The notes under the pieces are model-generated. The model made no database searches. It saw only the letters and a program-made list of their open reading frames with translations, and had not been told where the DNA came from. From NCBI GenBank assembly GCA_031289835.1, contig JAITOW010000027.1, positions 1 through 5,368 on the forward strand: a stretch of 5,368 nucleotides of DNA. Reading direction: 5' to 3'. The stretch comes from Puniceicoccales bacterium (lineage in GTDB: Bacteria; Verrucomicrobiota; Verrucomicrobiia; Opitutales; JAIRKQ01). The translations under genes were made by a program, and so were the position numbers. Positions 1 to 5,368 of this stretch are shown here, in pieces (position 1 is the first letter of the stretch; each line of letters opens with the position of its first letter).

Positions 1-5
1 TCTTG

Positions 6-33
6 TTGACATATTTTTCGAAGATTTTGTTAT
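6..33 (+). promoter_or_regulatory. Sigma70-type promoter for tRNA-Ala
   Basis: A perfect -35 box TTGACA (6-11) is followed after 16 bases by TGTTAT (28-33), which matches TATAAT at four of six positions. Transcription would start around base 40, only a few bases before the mature tRNA 5' end at 44, as is common for tRNA genes. The match and spacing are seen directly; promoter activity is inferred. Confidence 0.6.
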
Positions 34-43
34 GCGAAGAATC

Positions 44-119
44 GGGGTCGTAGCTTAGTTGGTAGAGCGTGTCGTTCGCAATGACAAGGTCGTCGGTTCG
101 AATCCGATCGACTCCACCA
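44..119 (+). tRNA. tRNA-Ala(CGC)
   Basis: A complete cloverleaf can be drawn by hand. The acceptor stem is 44-50 with 109-115, the D stem 53-56 with 65-68, the anticodon stem 70-74 with 82-86, and the T stem 92-96 with 104-108 around the loop TTCGAAT. The anticodon loop TTCGCAA places CGC at 77-79, which reads the alanine codon GCG. The third acceptor pair is G·U (G46 with T113), the classic alanine identity element, so the amino acid assignment is supported twice. The discriminator is A116 and the CCA end (117-119) is encoded. The T stem contains a G·U wobble at its outer pair (G92-T108). The gene has its own promoter and runs head-to-head at its 3' end with tRNA-Gly. Confidence 0.96.
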
Positions 120-121
120 AT

Positions 122-140
122 CTCAAAGCCTATATTTGAG
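122..140. terminator. Hairpin between convergent tRNA genes, possible bidirectional terminator
   Basis: CTCAAA (122-127) and TTTGAG (135-140) form a perfect six-pair stem with a seven-base loop in the 33-base spacer between the two tRNA genes. An overlapping alternative pairs AAGCC (126-130) with GGCTT (142-146). Its position between convergent genes suggests termination or 3'-end processing, but the stem is AT-rich and no clear run of T follows on either strand, so the terminator role is only a guess. Confidence 0.3.
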
Positions 141-152
141 CGGCTTATAACC

Positions 153-226
153 TGGTGCGGATAGACGGAATCGAACCGACGACCCCTGCTTGGGAAGCAG
201 ATGTTTTACCCCTAAACTATATCCGC
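153..226 (-). tRNA. tRNA-Gly(CCC)
   Basis: Read on the minus strand, the gene starts at 226 and ends with an encoded CCA at 155-153. The acceptor stem is 220-226 with 157-163, the D stem GTTT/AAAC encloses a seven-base loop, the anticodon stem is TCTGC/GCAGG, and the T loop is TTCGATT. The anticodon loop TTCCCAA gives anticodon CCC (complement of 192-194), which decodes the glycine codon GGG. Two features are odd. The second T-stem pair is a U·U mismatch (bases 165 and 179), and the discriminator base is A (complement of 156), where many bacterial glycine tRNAs carry U. The rest of the fold is intact, so I regard it as functional. No good -35/-10 pair was found upstream on the minus strand; TAAAAT (complement of 246-251) is the best isolated -10 candidate. 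Confidence 0.93.
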
Positions 227-249
227 AGCGGCATACATCTGTGAAATTT

Positions 250-279
250 TAGACAGAGTCGTCAAGATATTAATATTAG
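250..279 (+). promoter_or_regulatory. Candidate promoter upstream of the clpP operon
   Basis: TAGACA (250-255) matches the -35 consensus at five of six positions. TATTAG (274-279) lies 18 bases downstream and matches the -10 box at four of six; TAATAT (271-276, spacing 15) is an alternative. Transcription would start near 283-286, giving a leader of roughly 180 bases before clpP. That start falls inside the left arm of the hairpin at 280-356, so the two predictions partly conflict. A second isolated -10-like TAAAAT occurs at 419-424 without a convincing -35. Confidence 0.3.
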
Positions 280-356
280 GCCAAGCCTGTCCTATGTGGT
301 TCCATGGTGAGGTAGCATGGGTCAGCGTAAAATCCATTGGGTAGGGCTGGGTTGGC
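280..356 (+). other. Long imperfect hairpin, possible structured leader or small RNA
   Basis: Bases 280-295 pair with 341-356 over 16 positions: 12 Watson-Crick pairs, two G·U wobbles (T290-G346, T295-G341) and two single mismatches (G285/G351, T288/T348). The wobbles favour the plus-strand RNA, because they would become A·C mismatches on the minus strand. Inside, CCATG (302-306) can pair with CATGG (316-320), leaving a purine-rich loop. Downstream, 361-370 can pair with 433-437 plus 443-447 across a five-base bulge. I do not recognise a known riboswitch, 6S or SRP RNA signature. The pairing is seen by eye only; no energy calculation or alignment was possible. Confidence 0.3.
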
Positions 357-421
357 ACAGAACAACGGAGGGGTCATCGGCGCAGTGCTTGGATATTTTA
401 GGAAAACAAGAGGTTCATTAA
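317..421 (+). CDS. Possible small ORF, 34 codons, unknown product
   Basis: An ATG at 317 is preceded by a strong ribosome binding site, GGTGAGG (306-312), four bases upstream. It opens a frame of 34 codons ending with TAA at 419-421. The product begins MGQRKIHWVGLGW and contains one cysteine and three tryptophan or histidine-rich patches, with no signal peptide or membrane segment. I recognise no family. It lies in a different frame from clpP, ends before the clpP start at 463, and sits across the hairpin at 280-356, whose loop exposes its ribosome binding site. It could equally be a chance frame in a non-coding leader; the ribosome binding site is the only positive evidence. Confidence 0.18.
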   Translation: MGQRKIHWVGLGWHRTTEGSSAQCLDILGKQEVH

Positions 422-462
422 AATTTGCTTTTCTCCGTGAGATTGTTAGAACATGCCTAAAT

Positions 463-1074
463 ATGGACAAATTTGTATGCAAAGCGGCCTTTGAAGAGGA
501 AGGAGAAGATGGGGAAGGGAAGCAAAGTTCTTGCAATTCGATGATGCAAAAGCGCTTCCTCAGGGAACGAAAAATTTTCCTATGGGGGGAGGTCAATGAC
601 AAGTCTGCCAAGGATATTACGGAGAAATTGCTTTACCTCGAGATAGTGGAACCGAATTCGCCAATTGATTTTTTTATCAATACGCCGGGCGGTTCGATCA
701 CGGCGGGAATGGCGGTTTACGATACAATGAAGCTTATAAAATCGCCGATTCGAGTGGTTGTTACCGGGCTTGCCGCTAGCATGGGGTCAATTTTGCTTTG
801 CGGAACCAAAAGGGGCAATAGGCTCCTATATCCAAACGCGCGCGTCCTCATCCATCAGCCGCTGATCATGGGGCAAATCGCCGGGCCGGCCGTTGACATA
901 AATATCCAGGCAAACGAGATGGAAAAAACGCGCAATGAGTTGAATAGAATTTTGGCGGAGTCGTCCGGTCAGCCCATCGAGAAAATTACCAAGGATACGG
1001 ATCGTGATTTTTATATGAATGCGCGCGAGGCGATAGAGTATGGCCTTGCCGACCAGATTGTTGCAGAGATCTGA
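463..1074 (+). CDS. clpP: ATP-dependent Clp protease proteolytic subunit ClpP
   Basis: This is the serine peptidase of the cytoplasmic Clp machine (family S14). Fourteen subunits form a barrel that degrades proteins unfolded by a Clp ATPase such as ClpX, ClpA or ClpC. With the start at 463 it has 203 residues, the usual family length. The catalytic triad is visible: S106 in GLAASMGS, H131 in LIHQP and D182 in DTDRDF, with the spacing expected for the family. The oxyanion-region motif NTPGGSITAGMAVYD is also intact. The frame stays open back to an ATG at 337, but that would add 42 unlikely residues. A later ATG pair at 541 would remove the N-terminal axial segment. Start 463 is therefore a homology-based choice, without a clear ribosome binding site. 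The first 26 residues include an acidic stretch (EEEGEDGEG). It is first in a four-gene run, and no tig or clpX is adjacent. Confidence 0.93.
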   Translation: MDKFVCKAAFEEEGEDGEGKQSSCNSMMQKRFLRERKIFLWGEVNDKSAKDITEKLLYLEIVEPNSPIDFFINTPGGSITAGMAVYDTMKLIKSPIRVVVTGLAASMGSILLCGTKRGNRLLYPNARVLIHQPLIMGQIAGPAVDINIQANEMEKTRNELNRILAESSGQPIEKITKDTDRDFYMNAREAIEYGLADQIVAEI

Positions 1075-1078
1075 AATT

Positions 1079-2080
1079 GTGCGCAACGACGTTGTAAATA
1101 TTGTATTTTGCTGTGACGACAAGTTCTCCGGTCAGTTGCAAGTGGCGGCGCTATCAGCTGTTCTGAACGCTTTCTCAAGCGTTGCGATTTACGTCATCGA
1201 TTGTGGTATTTCAGGGAAAGGTAAGGACGCCCTCTTTTCGTTAAAGACAAAATATGTTAACGTCATTGACATCGTATTTAGGGAGCCCACCAGGGAAAAA
1301 ATTTTTGAAAAATTTCCCATACCCGCTCATTTTTCATCGGCCATATTCTACAGATTGGCGATTCCAAAAACTTTTCCGGAGCTTAAGCGTGCCATATATA
1401 TGGACTGCGACGTCTTTGTATCCGATGATATCAGCTTACTTTGGTCCGTGGATCTCGGAGATCGAGCATTTGGAGCGCTTAATGAGGAAACAAATTTCTT
1501 TTCATCGGGGGATATTGCGCGGCGTAAGGCTAAAATTGGCCTGCCGCCGGAACGCGTATACATGAACTCTGGGGTGCTACTGATCGATATAAAACGGTTT
1601 GAACGGGAAAAAATATTCGAACGAGTTTTGGAGTTTGTTAGCGGGCGAAGTGAGCCGCTACCATGTCCGGAACAGGACGCGATGAACCTGTGTTTGTCCC
1701 CGGATGAGTACGTGCCTCTCGATCCAAAGTTTAATTTCACCCCATTTGCACCCCGGGCACGCCGATGCTTAAGAAAGATGAGAAAGCCAGTAATCATACA
1801 TTATTCTTGCAACAAGCCGTGGAGTTTTAATAAAAATCTCGTGAACAAGTTGTATGAATTTTGGTTGTTTCGCTACGGCCTGTGGTTTATCAAGGAATAC
1901 TGGATGTATTCGGACCAGATCGATGGACACGCATTTTCGTCGAATAGCACGAAGCAGACCTGGAATTTTCTATACAAGCAAGTATTTGGCAAGTTTGAAT
2001 ATTTTATCGCGAAGAAGGTGAGAAATGGAATAATTCGGCTCTGGCAGAGGGTGTTTAAAAGGAATAGGGTCCATGCTTAG
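1079..2080 (+). CDS. Glycosyltransferase family 8 protein (LgtC/WaaJ-like)
   Basis: A retaining GT-A glycosyltransferase that uses a UDP-sugar and a divalent metal. Relatives transfer galactose or glucose onto lipopolysaccharide cores or other surface glycans; the acceptor here cannot be predicted. From the GTG at 1079 the protein has 333 residues. It opens with the sugar-nucleotide strand NIVFCCDD (residues 7-14). The metal-binding DxD is MDCD (D109, D111), YMNSGVLL lies at 161-168, PEQD at about 197-200, and the C-terminal metal ligand His is H241 in IIHYSCNKPW. All GT8 landmarks are present, so it should be active. The tail after about residue 260 is aromatic and then strongly basic, suggesting peripheral membrane binding. 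The start is uncertain: ATG 1040, with GAGG nine bases upstream, would add 13 residues and overlap clpP by 35 bases. I prefer GTG 1079, four bases after the clpP stop, because family members begin close to the first strand. Confidence 0.9.
   Translation: MRNDVVNIVFCCDDKFSGQLQVAALSAVLNAFSSVAIYVIDCGISGKGKDALFSLKTKYVNVIDIVFREPTREKIFEKFPIPAHFSSAIFYRLAIPKTFPELKRAIYMDCDVFVSDDISLLWSVDLGDRAFGALNEETNFFSSGDIARRKAKIGLPPERVYMNSGVLLIDIKRFEREKIFERVLEFVSGRSEPLPCPEQDAMNLCLSPDEYVPLDPKFNFTPFAPRARRCLRKMRKPVIIHYSCNKPWSFNKNLVNKLYEFWLFRYGLWFIKEYWMYSDQIDGHAFSSNSTKQTWNFLYKQVFGKFEYFIAKKVRNGIIRLWQRVFKRNRVHA
2059..2063 (+). promoter_or_regulatory. Ribosome binding site for trpS inside the GT8 gene
   Basis: AAGGA, within AAAAGGAA, lies nine bases before the ATG at 2073. 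It is the best Shine-Dalgarno sequence in the operon. It sits in the last codons of the glycosyltransferase gene and supports the overlapping start of trpS. Confidence 0.6.
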
Positions 2081-3077
2081 CGGCAAGAAAGTAATATTGA
2101 CCGGCATGCAGCCAACGGGGAAGTTGCACCTGGGAAGCCTGCTCGGTGCGACCAATAATTGGCGTAGGATGCTCGATGGCTACGATTGCCTATTCTTCCT
2201 GGCAGACCAGCATGCCATAACAATGCCGCACATCCCCGCTGAATTGAGGAAAAACACCGTTGACTGCGTTGCGCAATACATCGCCTGCGGCCTCGATCCC
2301 GAGCGGTGTAAAATTTTTCTCCAATCGCAGGTTATCGGCCACACGGAGCTGATGTGGGTGCTTGGGTGCCTGACGCCAATCGGCCAGCTCGAACGGATGA
2401 CGCAGTTCAAAGATAAATCCAAAAAAGCCGGAGAATCTGTCTGCTCAGGTTTGCTGTTTTACCCCGTTTTAATGGCGGCGGATATATTACTATATAACGC
2501 CGACTTAGTCCCGATCGGTGAAGATCAGAAACAGCACCTGGAGATCACGCGTGATATCGCGCAAAAGTTTAACAACACGTTTTCCGAAACATTTGTCCTA
2601 CCCGAGCCATACGTAAGGCAAACGGGTGCACGGGTGATGTCCCTGCAAAACCCAGTAACTAAGATGTCGAAATCCGATAAAAACCAGAATAGCGTCGTAT
2701 ACATAACGGACACGGACGATGTGATCAGGAAAAAATTTACCAGTGCCGTAACGGATTCCGGGAACAAAATAGAGTTTGACGAGGAAGAGAAACCGGGAAT
2801 ATCAAACTTGCTGAATATCTTTGCGGCGATGGCGGAAGTCGCCATTGAAGAGGCCGTCGAGCAATTTTCCTCGCTAGCAAGCTATGTTCCGTTCAAACAG
2901 ACCGTTGCCGATACCGCCATCGCTAAAATTGCTCCCATACGGGAAAAATATAACGAAATTGTACGGGATAAAGAATACCTGCTGTCGGTCCTGCACGCCG
3001 GGAAGGAGGACGCCCAGCGGCGCGCAAATAAGACGATCGCCAAAGTATACCGCAAAACTGGATTTGTTATGGAATAA
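2073..3077 (+). CDS. trpS: Tryptophan--tRNA ligase (TrpRS)
   Basis: This cytoplasmic class I aminoacyl-tRNA synthetase joins L-tryptophan to tRNA-Trp using ATP. The protein has 334 residues, the normal length for bacterial TrpRS. The ATP-binding HIGH-type motif is in PTGKLHLGS (residues 14-22, with HLGS at 19-22), and the KMSKS loop is intact at 197-201. MAADILLY (134-141) carries D137, corresponding to the aspartate that reads the tryptophan indole in bacterial enzymes. It is followed by the family signature VPIGEDQKQHLE. The C-terminal helical anticodon-recognition region ends in AKVYRKTGF, as is usual. The gene overlaps the end of the glycosyltransferase by eight bases (ATG at 2073, preceding stop at 2078-2080), so translation is probably coupled. 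No T-box or tryptophan leader peptide is seen immediately upstream, as expected for an internal operon gene. Confidence 0.97.
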   Translation: MLSGKKVILTGMQPTGKLHLGSLLGATNNWRRMLDGYDCLFFLADQHAITMPHIPAELRKNTVDCVAQYIACGLDPERCKIFLQSQVIGHTELMWVLGCLTPIGQLERMTQFKDKSKKAGESVCSGLLFYPVLMAADILLYNADLVPIGEDQKQHLEITRDIAQKFNNTFSETFVLPEPYVRQTGARVMSLQNPVTKMSKSDKNQNSVVYITDTDDVIRKKFTSAVTDSGNKIEFDEEEKPGISNLLNIFAAMAEVAIEEAVEQFSSLASYVPFKQTVADTAIAKIAPIREKYNEIVRDKEYLLSVLHAGKEDAQRRANKTIAKVYRKTGFVME

Positions 3078-3088
3078 TCGTGGACTTG

Positions 3089-5368
3089 ATGAAAAAATTA
3101 GTAATCGCAGAAAAACCCAGTGTGGCTGCCGATTTAGCCAAGGTTTTGGGCAAATTCAAAAAAACGGAGGTCTGCTATGAAAACGACCAGTACGTTGTCA
3201 GCTGGGCGGTGGGGCATCTCGTCGAGTTATTCATGCCGGAGGATATTGATCCGCAGCTAAAGCGCTGGTCTCTGAAGTCGCTTCCGATCATCCCGGAAAG
3301 CTTCGGCACTAAGCCTATCGACAAAACAAAAAAGCGGTTTTTCGAATTGAAACAGCTGCTCAAGCGTGACGACGTCGATGAGCTGATCAATGCGTGCGAT
3401 GCGGGCCGCGAGGGCGAATTGATTTTTACTTATATTTACGAACTGTGTAAATGCAAAAAGCCATTCAAGCGCCTATGGCTATCGTCGATGACACCGACGG
3501 GAATTCGAGAGGCCTTCGAACATCTGCGCGAAGGCGAAGAAATGTGCAATTTGCAGGACGCGGCGAAGTGTCGCTCCGAAGCGGATTGGCTGATCGGGAT
3601 CAATGGTACGCGCGCGGTCACGACGCGCATGTTTTCATCGCGTTCGAAGCAGGTGGCGACCGTCGGACGTGTGCAGACTCCAACCCTGGCCATGATCGTA
3701 AATCGTGACTGCGAGATCGCAAATTTTAAGCCGGTAAAATACTGGCGTATAATCGGCGAATTTGAGATTAAAGAGGGAAAGTATCAGGGTATTTTTCAAA
3801 AATTTGAAAAAATCAATGGCAAAGATCCTAATGACCGCGCCGATCGAATGTGGACAAAGGAATCAGCCGACGCGATTTTGGAGGCAATCCACGGAAGTGA
3901 GCGCGCAACCATCGCTGAAAAAAACAAACGCACACTGCAGTCGGCTCCGCGTTTGTACGACCTCACTTCGCTCCAACGGGAAGCAAATTCGCGCTATGGC
4001 ATGCCAGCCGGCATGACGCTAAAAATCGCCCAATCGCTCTACGAACGGCACAAATGTTTAACCTACCCGCGCACGGATTCCAAGGCGCTGACTGAGGATT
4101 ACGGGCCAACATGCTATGATATTCTGCAAAACATCCCCGGAGAATGTGAAAAATTTGCCAGGCGTGTTGTCGAACAAAAATGGGTCAACGGTAGCAACAG
4201 AAAAATTTTCAACAACAAGCAAGTCAACGACCACTTCGCCATAATTCCGACGACGCATTATCCGAAGTCGCTTTCCGAAGAGGAGTCCAAAATTTTTAAC
4301 ATGGTTCTCCGCCGCTTCATAGCGGTGTTTTATCCCGATGCCGAGTACGATGTGACGACGCGCATCAGTACGATTAATGGCGAACACTCCTTTAAAACGG
4401 AGGGGAAGGTGCTAGCCAAACCGGGTTGGCTGGAGGTGTACGGGAAAGCGATCCTTGATCAGGAACCAACGTTGCCAAAGCTCAGCGGAGAAGACAATTC
4501 CACGGCACGCATAATTGAAGTTCGAGTCGATGAGGACGAAACGCGGCCTCCTGCGCGCTTCAATGAGGCAACCCTCCTGGCCGCCATGGAGGGGGCGGGG
4601 AAGCTATTGGACGATGACGAACTCGCCGAAGCGATGAAAGAGCGTGGGTTGGGTACGCCGGCGACACGCGCGCAGATCATCGAGCACCTGCTCAATTTGC
4701 ACTACCTCGAACGGGACAGGCGTGACTTACACTCCACCAACAAAGCCGAAGATTTGCTGAACTTTTTACATGTGATTAACATCGAGACCCTGGCCGATTC
4801 CGCATTGACCGGGGAATGGGAATGCAAGCTCAGGCGAATGGAAAATGGCACCTTCCAGCGCCAAACATTCATGCGGGAAATCGCCGAACTTACGCAGAAA
4901 ATTGTGGACAAAGTTCAAGATTACAATGAGGACGAAGCATCGCTGAAAGAATCCGAAATCATTTGTCCGTTGGACGGTAAGCCGCTGCTCGAAAGCTTCC
5001 GCAGCTATCGTGCGCAAGACAGCTCGTTTTCCTTGCCAAAGTCGCTCTGTGGGCGCAAATTTTCACCGCAAGAAATTGTCCAGCTGATCTCGGAAAGAAA
5101 ACTCGGACCACTAAGCGGCTTCAAATCCAAGCATGGTTCCGAATTTTCGGCAACGATCGTGCTGAATGAAGAAAATAAATTGACCTTCGAGTTTGAACAA
5201 AATAGCGAGCCGGCTACCAAGGTTTCTGCCGAGGAAATTGCGACCTATGAAGAGCTCTGCAAGTGCCCCGTTTGTGGCGCGCCAGTTTTAGTAGCCCCTG
5301 AGGCCTATATTTGCAAGAGTTATTTCGACAAAAAATGTAAATTTCGTGCATCCAAGCGCCTGCTGGAG
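3089..5368 (+). CDS. topB: DNA topoisomerase III, type IA (3' end outside window)
   Basis: A type IA topoisomerase that cuts and passes one DNA strand through a 5'-phosphotyrosine link, acting on replication and recombination intermediates. All 760 codons from 3089 to the edge are open, so the C-terminus is missing but nothing is broken. The Toprim domain covers about residues 1-140: AEKPS with E8, then D104 and E108 in CDAGREGE. The middle position of that motif is glycine, as in Bacteroides/Bacillus-type Topo III. Further landmarks are VGRVQTPTLAMIV (192-204), the catalytic Y326 in LTYPRTDS, PPARFNEATLLAAME (487-501) and GLGTPATRAQII (520-531). The C-terminus carries a degenerate repeat from C626 and then a zinc-ribbon candidate (C726, C729, C742, C750). 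The start MKKLVIAEKPS matches the family; GTG 3080, with GGAA five bases upstream, would add three residues. The gene lies 11 bases after trpS. Topo III is preferred over TopA because of the Toprim and C-terminal signatures. Confidence 0.95.
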   Translation, partial: MKKLVIAEKPSVAADLAKVLGKFKKTEVCYENDQYVVSWAVGHLVELFMPEDIDPQLKRWSLKSLPIIPESFGTKPIDKTKKRFFELKQLLKRDDVDELINACDAGREGELIFTYIYELCKCKKPFKRLWLSSMTPTGIREAFEHLREGEEMCNLQDAAKCRSEADWLIGINGTRAVTTRMFSSRSKQVATVGRVQTPTLAMIVNRDCEIANFKPVKYWRIIGEFEIKEGKYQGIFQKFEKINGKDPNDRADRMWTKESADAILEAIHGSERATIAEKNKRTLQSAPRLYDLTSLQREANSRYGMPAGMTLKIAQSLYERHKCLTYPRTDSKALTEDYGPTCYDILQNIPGECEKFARRVVEQKWVNGSNRKIFNNKQVNDHFAIIPTTHYPKSLSEEESKIFNMVLRRFIAVFYPDAEYDVTTRISTINGEHSFKTEGKVLAKPGWLEVYGKAILDQEPTLPKLSGEDNSTARIIEVRVDEDETRPPARFNEATLLAAMEGAGKLLDDDELAEAMKERGLGTPATRAQIIEHLLNLHYLERDRRDLHSTNKAEDLLNFLHVINIETLADSALTGEWECKLRRMENGTFQRQTFMREIAELTQKIVDKVQDYNEDEASLKESEIICPLDGKPLLESFRSYRAQDSSFSLPKSLCGRKFSPQEIVQLISERKLGPLSGFKSKHGSEFSATIVLNEENKLTFEFEQNSEPATKVSAEEIATYEELCKCPVCGAPVLVAPEAYICKSYFDKKCKFRASKRLLE

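Noticed and set aside
44..226. tRNA-associated integration site
   Set aside because: Both tRNA genes are complete and no integrase or duplicated tRNA 3' end is present. The repeated sequence is explained by the T arms.
237..265. Promoter for tRNA-Gly on the minus strand using TTGACG (265-260)
   Set aside because: The -35 match is good, but the hexamer at the proper spacing (ACAGAT) is poor and TAAAAT is only eight bases away, so no valid pair forms.
280..356. SRP RNA, 6S RNA or a known riboswitch
   Set aside because: The GGAA-tetraloop motif of SRP RNA is absent, and no TPP, FMN, cobalamin or fluoride signatures could be recognised. Left as an unassigned hairpin.
337..462. Longer ClpP beginning at ATG 337 (245 residues)
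   Set aside because: The extra 42 residues are unlike ClpP, there is no clear ribosome binding site, and they overlap the hairpin region. The family length fits a start at 463.
276..611. Minus-strand ORF of 111 codons opposite the clpP leader and 5' end
   Set aside because: Low-complexity serine/proline-rich product without a recognisable family, antisense to a secure gene; treated as a shadow.
1348..1797. Minus-strand ORF of 149 codons opposite the GT8 gene
   Set aside because: Antisense to conserved GT8 motifs, serine/arginine-rich composition typical of a mirrored frame, and no family resemblance.
3395..3415. Inactivating D-to-G change in the Toprim motif of topoisomerase III
   Set aside because: CDAGREGE with glycine at the second position is usual in the Bacteroides/Bacillus-type Topo III subfamily, so it is not evidence of lost activity.
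3451..4016. Plus-strand ORFs at 3451-3708 and 3762-4016
   Set aside because: Both lie inside topB in another frame, while the topB frame is uninterrupted and carries all motifs.

Overview
The window is ordinary bacterial chromosome: two convergent tRNA genes on the left, a non-coding or leader region of about 236 bases, then four tightly packed plus-strand genes running to the right edge. ClpP most resembles the ClpP1-type proteins of the Verrucomicrobiota/Chlamydiota group (IFLWGEVNDKSAKDITEKLLYLE and GLAASMGS signatures). The topoisomerase III also fits that assignment. A verrucomicrobial (Opitutae-like) source is my best guess. It rests on remembered family resemblance, not a search.

Left part: tRNA-Ala(CGC) on the plus strand (44-119) has a good upstream promoter. 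It faces tRNA-Gly(CCC) on the minus strand (153-226) across a 33-base spacer that contains a small hairpin. Both genes encode their 3' CCA. Bases 227-462 hold no certain gene. They contain a candidate promoter, a long imperfect hairpin (280-356), a possible second pairing (361-370 with 433-447) and a 34-codon ORF behind a strong ribosome binding site (317-421). All of these are tentative.

Right part: clpP (best start 463), a family 8 glycosyltransferase, trpS and topB lie in one direction with junctions of +4 (or -35), -8 and +11 bases, so one polycistronic transcript is likely. topB starts at 3089 and is still open at base 5368; its last roughly 100 residues should lie outside. It is the largest gene here.

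The operon mixes protein turnover (ClpP), surface or storage glycan synthesis (GT8), tRNA charging (TrpRS) and DNA topology (Topo III). I see no shared pathway; the grouping looks like genome compaction, not a dedicated system. No mobile element, CRISPR array, toxin-antitoxin or phage gene is visible, and I find no convincing undescribed system. The most interesting leads are the structured region upstream of clpP, the T-arm oddities of the tRNA pair and the degenerate zinc-ribbon repeat in topoisomerase III.
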